Below, piece after piece: positions 8,550 through 16,983 of a stretch of 64,000 nt of DNA (its first letter is position 1; every line of letters begins with the position of its first letter). The stretch covers positions 2,478,001-2,542,000 of the forward strand of contig NZ_AP014583.1 of assembly GCF_000828715.1 (NCBI RefSeq), in the 5' to 3' direction. This DNA is from Winogradskyella sp. PG-2 (lineage in GTDB: Bacteria; Bacteroidota; Bacteroidia; Flavobacteriales; Flavobacteriaceae). Position numbers and translations under genes: made by a program. Below the pieces are notes generated by a model. The model was not told the DNA's origin. It searched no databases and saw only the letters and a list, made by a program, of their open reading frames with translations.

Positions 8550-9568
8550 ATGAAAAATAAAATAATAGATCATATAAATATTTGGCTACTCATTATATCA
8601 TTTTTGGTTGCTATTTATTTACCTTTTGAATTATTTTTATTTTCCTATGCCTTTTTAGGTCCACTACATTACCTTACTGAAATTAACTGGTTGGACGACA
8701 AAAAGTTCTTTCTAAATTCTAAATATAAAGTTTACAAGGCATTCTTAGTATTTGCTATAATTATAGCTGTATTTCCTTTATTAAAATATTTAGAGTCTAT
8801 TGAGTTATTTAAATATTGGTTAGATTCGTTAGGACCAAATAGAAATTCTATTCTTTTGTTATCTGGATTCATATTTTCGGTATCTCTTATATTCCTAAAA
8901 AAGATTAAGCATATACTTTTGGTCCTTCTTTTAAGTATTATATTTTCTGTGGTTTGTACATTTTATATACCTAAAGTGGCTATCATTATTGGTGTTTTTC
9001 TACCAACACTTGTACATGTCTATATTTTTACACTGCTTTTTATGATTTATGGGCAATTAAAGAACAGAACTAGACCAGGTTTGATAAGTGTTCTATTACT
9101 TATTCTAGTTCCTATTATTATAATTTTTTTAGACGTAAAGCCATCGGCTTATGTAGTTTCGGACTACACAAAAACATCTTATATTGATAGTGGTTTTATA
9201 CCTTTAAATATCTCTATAGCTGATTTGTTAGGTGTTGATAATAAAGCCTTTTTTTATTTTCTTCGTTAGGTGTTAAGATTCAAATATTTATAGCTTTTGC
9301 TTATACTTACCATTATCTTAATTGGTTTTCTAAAACTTCTATTATAGGATGGAAATCTAGCTTAACCAACAAGCGAACTAAATATATCATAGTGCTTTGG
9401 TTGTTGTCAGTAGGATTGTATTTGTATGATTATACAACTGGTATAATTGCTTTGTTCTTTTTAAGCCTTTTACATGTTGTTTTAGAATTTCCACTTAACA
9501 TAACTACTGTAAAAGAATTAGTAAGAGCTGTATTAAGGGCGTTAAGTTTAGAAAAATTAAAACACTAA
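8550..9568 (+). pseudogene. Polytopic membrane protein, frame broken in a T homopolymer
   Basis: The first open frame (8550-9269) gives 239 residues of strongly hydrophobic, multi-helix protein ending FFYFLR. One extra T in the 7-T run at 9249-9255 restores a continuous frame for about 100 more residues, beginning LFSSLGVKIQIF, with further hydrophobic helices and a stop at 9566-9568. The restored product would be about 340 residues. No family is recognised. The lesion may be an assembly homopolymer error, a slippage-variable switch or true decay. The gene overlaps the 3' end of the convergent kinase gene by 12 bp. Confidence 0.75.
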
Positions 9569-10900
9569 ACTAAAAACAGAGCCCTCTCCTTCTATACTCT
9601 TTACAATTATCCGTCCTTTATGCAGTAACATAATCTGTTTACATAAGCTTAAACCGATACCACTTCCAGTAGCTTTGCTAGTAAAAAATGGCACGAATAT
9701 ATTCTCAACAATATCTTGAGGGATTCCTGAACCATTATCAAAAACTTTAATCACGATGTCTCTATTAGGATTTTGAGATGCTAGTATTTTGATTTCTGCA
9801 TTATCTTGATTCTTACAAGCATCAACAGCGTTCAATAAAAGATTAATCAATACTTGTTCAATAAGATGGGTATCTATATCTAACTCTAATTTTGGGCCTG
9901 AAATCTTAAATTCTATGTCAATGTTTTTAGCTTTTATAGAAGGTTCCATGAGTCGCTGGATATTATTAAATAATTCAGAAACTTTAACCCGTTGTAAATT
10001 AAGATTAGTCACTTTACTTAAACTACGGTAGGTTTTAGCAAATTTTAAAAGTCCTTCACTTCTGTTTTTAATGGTTTTTATTCCAGAGTTAAGATCTTCT
10101 AATTCTAAATGAGATTCTTCTGGTTGTTCAATAGCAACTTGTATGTTTTTTTGAAGTGTATCTGCCAAGGATGAAATAGGTGTAATAGAATTCATAATCT
10201 CGTGTGTCATTACACTTAATAATTTCTTCCAAGATTCGGACTCATTTTTATTTAAAGTATTATCAATATCCTGAATAACTATTAATTTAAAAGCGTCTTC
10301 ATCTACCTGAAAAATCGTATCAGAGATTAAAATTTTAATACTTTCATTTTGTAAGGCTATAGAAATTGAATTGGGTTCTCTATGATAGGTTTCAAAAACG
10401 GTATTATATAATTCGGTTTTTCTATTCTCTACAAACCGTATATTTTTAAATGATGGTACATCTAATATTTCACCAAAAGAATCGTTGCTCCAAAGCACAT
10501 CACCAGATTCAAGATTATAGGCTATGATACCTATATCTACCATTTCTAAAATCTTCTGTAGATAAACATACTGTGCTTCATTTTGAGAGTTAATTTCTTT
10601 AATTGTTCTATTGATTTCGTTAAACCCTGTATATAAAAATCGAATATCTTTTGGACCTCGATCTTCTGGAAACCATCTTGAAAAATCACGGTATTTCACA
10701 GCTTCAAAAAAATCATCCATAGCGACGAAGCGACGTTTTATAAAACCATATGTATTAATTAATAAGTAAATTAGGCCCATACTTATAATTACTGTATTAG
10801 CAGTATTATCTACATAAATTGTGTAAACTAAACCTAGTATTGTACTAACGATAAGTAGAATTCTAAAAAAGAGTCTAAAGATGTAAGCGCTAAAGTTCAT
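9557..10900 (-). CDS. PAS-domain sensor histidine kinase, NtrB-like
   Basis: A 447-residue membrane kinase. Two N-terminal hydrophobic helices (about residues 8-52) are followed by a PAS-like domain (about 110-215). The DHp box has phospho-acceptor His233 in MTHEIMNSITP, and the HATPase domain shows NLLLNAVDAC, DNGSGIP and GSGIGLSL. It overlaps the 3' end of the sigma-54 response regulator gene by 11 bp, so the two are a cognate pair. The short extracytoplasmic loop leaves no room for a large ligand domain, so sensing may be membrane or cytoplasmic. Confidence 0.92.
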   Translation of the reverse strand: MNFSAYIFRLFFRILLIVSTILGLVYTIYVDNTANTVIISMGLIYLLINTYGFIKRRFVAMDDFFEAVKYRDFSRWFPEDRGPKDIRFLYTGFNEINRTIKEINSQNEAQYVYLQKILEMVDIGIIAYNLESGDVLWSNDSFGEILDVPSFKNIRFVENRKTELYNTVFETYHREPNSISIALQNESIKILISDTIFQVDEDAFKLIVIQDIDNTLNKNESESWKKLLSVMTHEIMNSITPISSLADTLQKNIQVAIEQPEESHLELEDLNSGIKTIKNRSEGLLKFAKTYRSLSKVTNLNLQRVKVSELFNNIQRLMEPSIKAKNIDIEFKISGPKLELDIDTHLIEQVLINLLLNAVDACKNQDNAEIKILASQNPNRDIVIKVFDNGSGIPQDIVENIFVPFFTSKATGSGIGLSLCKQIMLLHKGRIIVKSIEGEGSVFSLVF

Positions 10901-12239
10901 ATTTTTCTAGTCGTCTATATAATGCAGCTCTTGTAATTCCTAATTCTTTAGCAGATTTAGAAACATTTCCTTTGTTCTTTTCTAATACGGTAAGAATGGT
11001 GTTTTTTTCTATATCATCTAAATTTGTTGTAGTAGAAACACTATCTGAAGTTGTAGACCTTTCAATAGAAGAGAACACTAAATCTTCTGGCTCTAAAATA
11101 CTTCCATCCGTCATAATAACTGCACGTTCTAGGACGTACTGAAGTTCTCTAACGTTACCTGGAAAGTCGTGCTTTTTTAATTTTGAAATAAATCCAGTAT
11201 CAAAGCTGAAAGAATTCTTGTTATATTTTTCAGCATATAATGATACAAAATGGCGAGATAATTCGGTGATATCTGTGCCACGATCTCTTAGTGGCGGTAC
11301 AATAAGATCAACCGTATTAATTCTATAGATTAAATCTTTCCTAAATTTCTTTTCATCAGCTAGTACTTTTGGATCAATGTTAGTTGCACAGATTAATCGA
11401 ATATCAATAGGGATTGATTCGTTAGAACCTAGGGGTGTCACTTGTCTATTCTGTAGAACAGTCAATAACCTTACTTGTTGACCTAAACTAATATTACCAA
11501 TTTCATCTAAAAATAAGGTTCCTCCATTAGCAGCTTCAAATCGCCCTTTACGATCTTCTCTGGCATCAGTGAACGCTCCTTTTTTATAACCAAATAATTC
11601 GCTTTCAAAAAGTGAAGATGTAAGAGCGCCTACATCAACTTTTATAAAAGGTTTATTTCTTCTGTTAGAATTATCATGTAGTGCTCTCGCAATTAAATCT
11701 TTTCCTGTTCCGTTTTCACCAAGGACTAGGACATTAGCATCCGTTGGTGCTACTTTCTTTAATTTAACGAAGAGATCATTCATTATATCACTATCACCAA
11801 TAATTTCAATACTGTTAGAATTGAGATGCTCTTTTTTAGAACTATTAGATTTTTTAGTGCTTAGAATGGTAGTAATGGTTTCTACAATTTTTTCATTCTT
11901 CCATGGCTTCATTAAAAAGTCTGAAGCACCTTCTTTTAGTCCTCGTATCGCCAAATCTATATCAGCATAAGCGGTCATTAAAATAACGGAGGTTTCGGGT
12001 TTTTGCTTTCTGATTTTATTTAGCCAAAAAATACCTTCATTACCAGTATTCACTAGCCCATTAAAGTTCATGTCTAAAATGATGATGTCATAATTTGTAT
12101 GTTTTATTTGTGCCGAAATATTACTAGGATTTTTCTCAGTTACAACTTCTTTTACAAGTGGTTTAAGGAGGAGTCGTAATGCAGTGAGCACATCAACATC
12201 GTCATCAATTACTAATATTGTAGCGTTTTTTATTACCAT
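10890..12239 (-). CDS. NtrC-family sigma-54-dependent response regulator
   Basis: A 449-residue enhancer-binding protein. The receiver domain has phospho-acceptor Asp56 in DIIILDMNFN. The AAA+ domain has Walker A GENGTGKD (174-181) and ESELFGYKKGAFTDA, where the sigma-54 contact loop is GAFTDA rather than the common GAFTGA (221-226). The C-terminus is a Fis-type helix-turn-helix (SKSAKELGITRAALYRRLEKY). I start at the ATG 12237-12239. Candidate binding palindromes and sigma-54 promoters lie in the adjacent efflux locus, its probable target. Confidence 0.93.
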   Translation of the reverse strand: MVIKNATILVIDDDVDVLTALRLLLKPLVKEVVTEKNPSNISAQIKHTNYDIIILDMNFNGLVNTGNEGIFWLNKIRKQKPETSVILMTAYADIDLAIRGLKEGASDFLMKPWKNEKIVETITTILSTKKSNSSKKEHLNSNSIEIIGDSDIMNDLFVKLKKVAPTDANVLVLGENGTGKDLIARALHDNSNRRNKPFIKVDVGALTSSLFESELFGYKKGAFTDAREDRKGRFEAANGGTLFLDEIGNISLGQQVRLLTVLQNRQVTPLGSNESIPIDIRLICATNIDPKVLADEKKFRKDLIYRINTVDLIVPPLRDRGTDITELSRHFVSLYAEKYNKNSFSFDTGFISKLKKHDFPGNVRELQYVLERAVIMTDGSILEPEDLVFSSIERSTTSDSVSTTTNLDDIEKNTILTVLEKNKGNVSKSAKELGITRAALYRRLEKYEL

Positions 12240-12310
12240 CAATACAATATTACGATTTTATATTAAGCTATTTTAAATTCAAAAACTAAAAATTTTGAGG
12301 TAATAAATAG

Positions 12311-12351
12311 TGTACATTTTCGGACATAAAGTGTATCAAAACCGAACACTT
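12311..12351 (+). promoter_or_regulatory. Tandem palindromic upstream activator sites, copy 1
   Basis: Two related dyads: TGTACATTTTCGGACA (12311-12326), and AAGTGT plus ACACTT arms 11 bases apart (12329-12351) enclosing TGTATCAAAACCGAACA. The same pair, with identical spacing between sites and to the promoter core, recurs at 29203-29243. Likely enhancer sites for the neighbouring NtrC-like regulator, about 75-120 bp upstream of the expected transcription start. Confidence 0.72.
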
Positions 12352-12400
12352 ATATTTTTGAATAAAATTATAAACACCTGATTTAAAGTTGTTTAAATAT

Positions 12401-12417
12401 TTGGCATCATCTTCACT
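12401..12417 (+). promoter_or_regulatory. Candidate sigma-54 promoter of the efflux operon
   Basis: TTGGCATCATCTTCACT resembles the sigma-54 core TTGGCAC-N5-TTGCT: the -24 element TTGGCA is strong, while the -12 element TCACT keeps the C but has A where G is usual. It lies 30 bp before the HlyD-family start, giving a short leader, and the first 14 bases recur exactly at 29293. Confidence 0.65.
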
Positions 12418-12446
12418 ATATAATATGTATAAATAAAAAATCAACA

Positions 12447-13697
12447 ATGGACGTTCCAATTCAAAAGAAAAAATTCTCAAACCAAAAGTTAGGCCTTGTA
12501 CTAGGTGTACTTGTAATCCTTGCGTTGATTGTTTATGTTATTATGCAAACTTCTGGTGGTTCAAAATTGAATGTTGAAAAAGAACGTATTTCAATTCATA
12601 CGGTAAGTAATGATGTGTTTCAAGAGAATATTCCTGTTAACGGAATTGTATTGCCAATTACAACAATTTATTTAGATGCTTTAGAAGGTGGTCGTGTAGA
12701 AGAAAAGTTTGTTGAAGATGGAGCAATAATGAAGAAAGGAGAACCAATTTTACGTTTATCAAATACAGATTTAGAGTTAAGTTTAGTGAATCAAGAGACG
12801 TCAGTTTACAATTTACTAACCCAAATGCAGATTTCTCAGAATGCAGCACGACAGAATACTATAAATAGACAAAACCAATTTACAGATGTAGAGAATAATT
12901 TGATTGAAGCAGAACGAGTCTATACTTTAAACAAGCGTTTGTATGATAAAGGTGCGATTGGAAGAATGGATTACGAGTCATCTGAAAATAATTTTGAGTA
13001 TCAAAAAGAACGCATGAAATTAGCTAAGCAGGTTTTATCTGAAGATTCTGTGTCTTCAAAATTAGAAGTAAATCAAGCAAAAAATTCATATGCAAGAACT
13101 CAGAGCGCTTTAGAGTTGATGCGAAAAAAAGTAGGTGATCTAGTAGTACGTGCACCTATTGATGGTCAGTTGACTTCTTTGGATGCAGAAATTGGTCAGT
13201 CAATTAATAAAGGGACGCGATTAGGACAGGTTGATGTAACAAGTGCTTATAAAGTTAGAGTTGATATAGATGAGCATTATATTTCTAGAATCTATAATGG
13301 CCAAACAGGAACATTTACGCTTAATAATAAAACCTACACATTGGCAATAAAGAAAGTATTTACACAAGTGACTAATGGCCGTTTTCAAGTAGATATGAAG
13401 TTTGAAGGTGATGTGCCAGAAGGCATCAGAAGAGGGCAAAATTTGCAAATTCGTGTGGCGTTAAGTGCCGAAAAAGAAGCATTGTTAGTTGCTAAAGGCG
13501 GATTCTTTCAAAAAACAGGAGGTAACTGGATTTTTAAAGTAAGCGAAGATGGAAACACGGCTTATAAAGTGAATATTAGATTAGGAAGTCAAAACACTGA
13601 ATATTACGAAGTGATTGAAGGGTTAAATCCAGGGGATAAGGTAGTAACATCGAGTTACGATTCTTTTGGAGATGTTGAAGAACTAATTTTAAAATAA
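12447..13697 (+). CDS. HlyD/MacA-family periplasmic adaptor
   Basis: A 416-residue membrane-fusion protein. One N-terminal transmembrane helix (about 17-34) is followed by a barrel-lipoyl half motif (GGRVEEKFVEDGAIMKKGEP), a long coiled-coil hairpin (about 105-225) and the return lipoyl strand with VVRAPIDGQLTS, then beta-barrel and membrane-proximal domains. It links an inner-membrane ABC exporter to a TolC-like channel. It is the first gene after the candidate sigma-54 promoter, 27 bp before the ATPase gene, and is the only adaptor in the locus, so it may serve several permeases. Confidence 0.9.
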   Translation: MDVPIQKKKFSNQKLGLVLGVLVILALIVYVIMQTSGGSKLNVEKERISIHTVSNDVFQENIPVNGIVLPITTIYLDALEGGRVEEKFVEDGAIMKKGEPILRLSNTDLELSLVNQETSVYNLLTQMQISQNAARQNTINRQNQFTDVENNLIEAERVYTLNKRLYDKGAIGRMDYESSENNFEYQKERMKLAKQVLSEDSVSSKLEVNQAKNSYARTQSALELMRKKVGDLVVRAPIDGQLTSLDAEIGQSINKGTRLGQVDVTSAYKVRVDIDEHYISRIYNGQTGTFTLNNKTYTLAIKKVFTQVTNGRFQVDMKFEGDVPEGIRRGQNLQIRVALSAEKEALLVAKGGFFQKTGGNWIFKVSEDGNTAYKVNIRLGSQNTEYYEVIEGLNPGDKVVTSSYDSFGDVEELILK

Positions 13698-13724
13698 AAT
13701 ACAATCAATAAAAAATCGAATACG

Positions 13725-14402
13725 ATGATACAAATTACAGACTTAGAGAAATTTTACAAGACTGAAGAAGTCCAAACCATCGCACTTAACAAGTTATCCT
13801 TTGGAGTTAAAGAAGGAGAGTTTGTGGCTATAATGGGACCTTCTGGTTGTGGTAAATCAACATTATTAAACATACTAGGTTTACTAGATGATCCAGATGG
13901 AGGAAGTTTTGTTTTTAACGGAACAGAAGTAGCAGGTTATAATGAACGTAAGCGTTCAGAATTACGAAAACATAATATTGGTTTCGTTTTTCAAAGCTTT
14001 AATCTTATCGATGAGTTAACTGTTTTTGAAAATGTAGAATTGCCATTAATTTATACAGGTGTAAAACCAGCTGAGCGTAAGAAGCAAGTTGAAGCAGTTT
14101 TAGAAAAAATGCAAATAATGCATCGTCGTAATCACTTTCCGCAGCAATTATCTGGTGGTCAACAGCAACGTGTTGCTGTAGCACGTGCAGTAGTAAACAA
14201 ACCAAAATTAATTCTTGCAGATGAACCAACAGGTAACTTAGATAGTACAAATGGTAATGATGTTATGGATCTGTTAATTGACCTTAATGAAGCAGGAACA
14301 ACAATTATCATGGTAACACATAGTGAACACGATGCTAAATACAGCCACAGAATAATAAGAATGTTAGATGGTCAGAAAGTCACCGAAAACATTTTAGGAT
14401 AA
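13725..14402 (+). CDS. ABC transporter ATPase, MacB/LolD-like (first)
   Basis: A 225-residue nucleotide-binding protein with Walker A GPSGCGKS (38-45), a FQSFNLIDELTVFENV Q-loop region, signature LSGGQQQRVAVARA, Walker B LILADEPTGNLD and switch His in VTHSEHDA. It belongs to the mechanotransmission group (MacB, LolD, FtsE) that pairs with FtsX-type permeases. It follows the adaptor and precedes six tandem permease genes. Confidence 0.94.
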   Translation: MIQITDLEKFYKTEEVQTIALNKLSFGVKEGEFVAIMGPSGCGKSTLLNILGLLDDPDGGSFVFNGTEVAGYNERKRSELRKHNIGFVFQSFNLIDELTVFENVELPLIYTGVKPAERKKQVEAVLEKMQIMHRRNHFPQQLSGGQQQRVAVARAVVNKPKLILADEPTGNLDSTNGNDVMDLLIDLNEAGTTIIMVTHSEHDAKYSHRIIRMLDGQKVTENILG

Positions 14403-14438
14403 ATCGACTTTCATCAATCAAATCAATCTGGCGGAACG

Positions 14439-14491
14439 CACTTCAGTATAAGATCAATCAACCAAAAAAACCAATCAATTGTACTGAAGTG
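14439..14491. repeat. Inverted repeat between ATPase and first permease
   Basis: CACTTCAGTA (14439-14448) and TACTGAAGTG (14482-14491) are perfect 10-bp arms around a 33-nt spacer. No T tract follows, so it is not a typical terminator; it may stabilise or partially attenuate the transcript, or be a processing site. Confidence 0.6.
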
Positions 14492-14536
14492 TTGAAGCTA
14501 AATCAATCAAAAAACGAACAGTAATTTTCAGAAACT

Positions 14537-16939
14537 ATGCTCAAAAACTATTTCAAAATAGCGTTAAGAAACTTATTGAAAAATAAGGTGTACTCATTTA
14601 TAAATATTTTTGGTTTAGCCATTGGTATGGCTGTTGCCATTATTATTGGATTATGGATCAACGACGAGTTAAGTCATAACGATTACTTTAACAATAAGGC
14701 AAAAATGGCTCAAATGTTTCAAAGCCAAACTTTCAATGGTAATACTGGTTCTGGGCCAGCAATACCAAGACCTTTAGAGTTTGAGCTTCGTCAAAACTAC
14801 GCGGATTATTTTAAGCACATAGTTATGTCCTCTTGGAATAATTCAGTGTATTTAAAAGTTGGAGAAAAAAGCTTATCACGGACAGGAAATTTTATGCAAG
14901 AAGATGGACCAGCTCTGTTGGATTTAAAAATGCTTAAGGGAGAGCATAACGCATTAAAAGAGGTTAATTCTATCATGTTATCTGAATCTTTGGCAAAAGA
15001 TTTATTTGGAGATGATGACCCAATCGGTAAAGCTGTTGTCGTAAATAATGAAGGTAATTTAATGGTTACAGCGGTGTATGAAGATATACCCGAGAACACT
15101 TCTTTTACTGATTTACAATATATAGGAAATTGGGAGATGATGGTTCAAACCTATGAATGGATGCGAAATGCAAAAGATTCTTGGGGAAACAATTCTTTTC
15201 AATTATTTCTTCAAATTCATGAAAACACAACGATAGAGGCAGTATCTACTGTAATTAAAGATGCTAAGAAGAAAGTTGCTGGGGAAGATATTGAGAAATT
15301 CAATCCGCAGTTAATGTTGTTACCAATGAAAGATTGGCATTTAAGAAGCAATTTTGAGAATGGTGTACAGACTGGTGGACGTATAGATAATGTATGGATG
15401 TTTGGTATTATTGGAGTATTTGTATTGCTTTTAGCTTGTATCAATTTTATCAATTTAAGTACCGCACGTTCAGAAAAAAGAGCGACAGAAGTTGGTATTA
15501 GAAAATCGATTGGGTCTAACCGTAGACAGTTGATTATCCAATTTTTAAGTGAATCGTTTTTAGTCGTTTTATTCGCTTTCGTATTGGCCATAGGTATTGT
15601 ATTATTATTTTTAAATGGCTTTAATGATTTGGCGAGTAAGGTTATTGTTTTTCCATGGACTAGTCTAAGTTTTTGGTCAGTATCATTACTGTTTATAGCA
15701 TTTACAGCACTCATTTCGGGTAGTTATCCAGCATTATACTTGTCATCTTTTAACCCAGTTACTGTATTAAAAGGAACTTTTAAAGCAGGACGTTATTCAG
15801 CTCTACCACGTAAAGTTTTAGTAGTAATGCAGTTTACTTTTTCGGTAGCATTAATTATCGGAACGCTAGTAGTAATGAACCAAATTCAATACAGTAAAGA
15901 TCGACCTATAGGCTATAATAAAAATGGCTTGGTGCAACTTCCTGTGATGAGCCCAGAGTTTGAAGGGAAAGCGGATATAATAAGAAACCAGTTTTTAGAA
16001 TCTGGTGCTATTACTAATATGTCAACCTCTAGTAGTCCAACAACACAAGTTTGGTCTAATAGAAGTGGTTATACATGGGATGGTAAAACAGAAGGATTTC
16101 AAGAAGATTTAGCATACACCTCAGTATCATATGAGTTTGCAGAAACCATGGATGTAGAGTTGATTGAAGGTCGTGGATTTTCAAGAGAGTTTGCAACCGA
16201 CAGTAATGCTGTTATTCTCAATGAGAAAGCTGTAAAATATATGGGTTTAATAAATCCTATAGGAAAGCTTATCAAAGATTCAGATACTGAAGACCCTTCA
16301 CCACCATTAAAGGTCGTAGGTGTTATTAAAGATATGATTGTTCAATCAGCTTACGAGCCTGTTAAACAAGCAATGTATGTTTTCGACAGACATGAAAATG
16401 CTAGCTATTATAATTTGCGATTAAACCCTAATAAGAGCGTGAGTGAAAGCTTAGCCTTAATAGAAAAAGTATTTAAAAATAACTTTCCAAGTATTCCTTT
16501 TGATTACCAGTTTGTAGATAAGGAATATGGGAAAAAATTTGAAGCCCAAGAACGCGTGGCAAGTTTGGCAAAGGTCTTCACTATTTTGGCAATCCTTATA
16601 AGTTGCCTTGGGTTATTTGGCTTGGCATCATTTGTTGCTGAACAACGCACCAAAGAAATAGGGGTTAGAAAAGTTTTAGGAGCATCCATAAGTCAACTAT
16701 GGTTGCTACTTTCAAAGGATTTCATCACACTTGTGATAATTGCACTTTTAGTGGCATCGCCATTAGCATATTATGTTATGGGAGAATGGTTGCAAAAATT
16801 TAGTTACCGAACTACAGTGGGTTGGGATGTATTTGCAATTGCCTGTGTTGGCGCGTTAATAATCACATTGATAACAGTAAGTTTTCAGGCGATTAAAGCA
16901 GCAACAGCTAATCCAGTAAAATCATTGCGTACGGAATAA
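14537..16939 (+). CDS. FtsX/MacB-type ABC permease 1
   Basis: An 800-residue two-unit permease. A transmembrane helix near 20-42, a MacB-like periplasmic domain and a three-helix FtsX domain are followed by a second periplasmic domain and a second FtsX domain. Both FtsX units keep the cytoplasmic coupling motif: EKRATEVGIRKSIGS in the first and EQRTKEIGVRKVLGAS in the second. The first periplasmic domain has a MKDWHLRS...GGRI segment shared only with permease 7 among the seven. Probable export or envelope mechanotransmission component; substrate unknown. Confidence 0.9.
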   Translation: MLKNYFKIALRNLLKNKVYSFINIFGLAIGMAVAIIIGLWINDELSHNDYFNNKAKMAQMFQSQTFNGNTGSGPAIPRPLEFELRQNYADYFKHIVMSSWNNSVYLKVGEKSLSRTGNFMQEDGPALLDLKMLKGEHNALKEVNSIMLSESLAKDLFGDDDPIGKAVVVNNEGNLMVTAVYEDIPENTSFTDLQYIGNWEMMVQTYEWMRNAKDSWGNNSFQLFLQIHENTTIEAVSTVIKDAKKKVAGEDIEKFNPQLMLLPMKDWHLRSNFENGVQTGGRIDNVWMFGIIGVFVLLLACINFINLSTARSEKRATEVGIRKSIGSNRRQLIIQFLSESFLVVLFAFVLAIGIVLLFLNGFNDLASKVIVFPWTSLSFWSVSLLFIAFTALISGSYPALYLSSFNPVTVLKGTFKAGRYSALPRKVLVVMQFTFSVALIIGTLVVMNQIQYSKDRPIGYNKNGLVQLPVMSPEFEGKADIIRNQFLESGAITNMSTSSSPTTQVWSNRSGYTWDGKTEGFQEDLAYTSVSYEFAETMDVELIEGRGFSREFATDSNAVILNEKAVKYMGLINPIGKLIKDSDTEDPSPPLKVVGVIKDMIVQSAYEPVKQAMYVFDRHENASYYNLRLNPNKSVSESLALIEKVFKNNFPSIPFDYQFVDKEYGKKFEAQERVASLAKVFTILAILISCLGLFGLASFVAEQRTKEIGVRKVLGASISQLWLLLSKDFITLVIIALLVASPLAYYVMGEWLQKFSYRTTVGWDVFAIACVGALIITLITVSFQAIKAATANPVKSLRTE

Positions 16940-16983
16940 ATCAATCAAAGTCAATCAAAAACAAATAATAAATATTAAAAATC

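Noticed and set aside
9269..9568. Separate small membrane-protein gene after 9269
   Set aside because: No start codon of its own and continuous hydrophobic pattern with the preceding frame after one-base repair; treated as the 3' part of the same gene.
12286..12480. Minus-strand 64-codon frame across the 12.3-kb regulatory region
   Set aside because: It runs through the palindromes and sigma-54 promoter and into the HlyD-family gene; no coding character.
15217..15714. Long antisense open frames within the permease genes (for example 15217-15714 and 20317-20703)
   Set aside because: They are mirror frames of conserved permease codons, lack own signals and have no recognisable domains.
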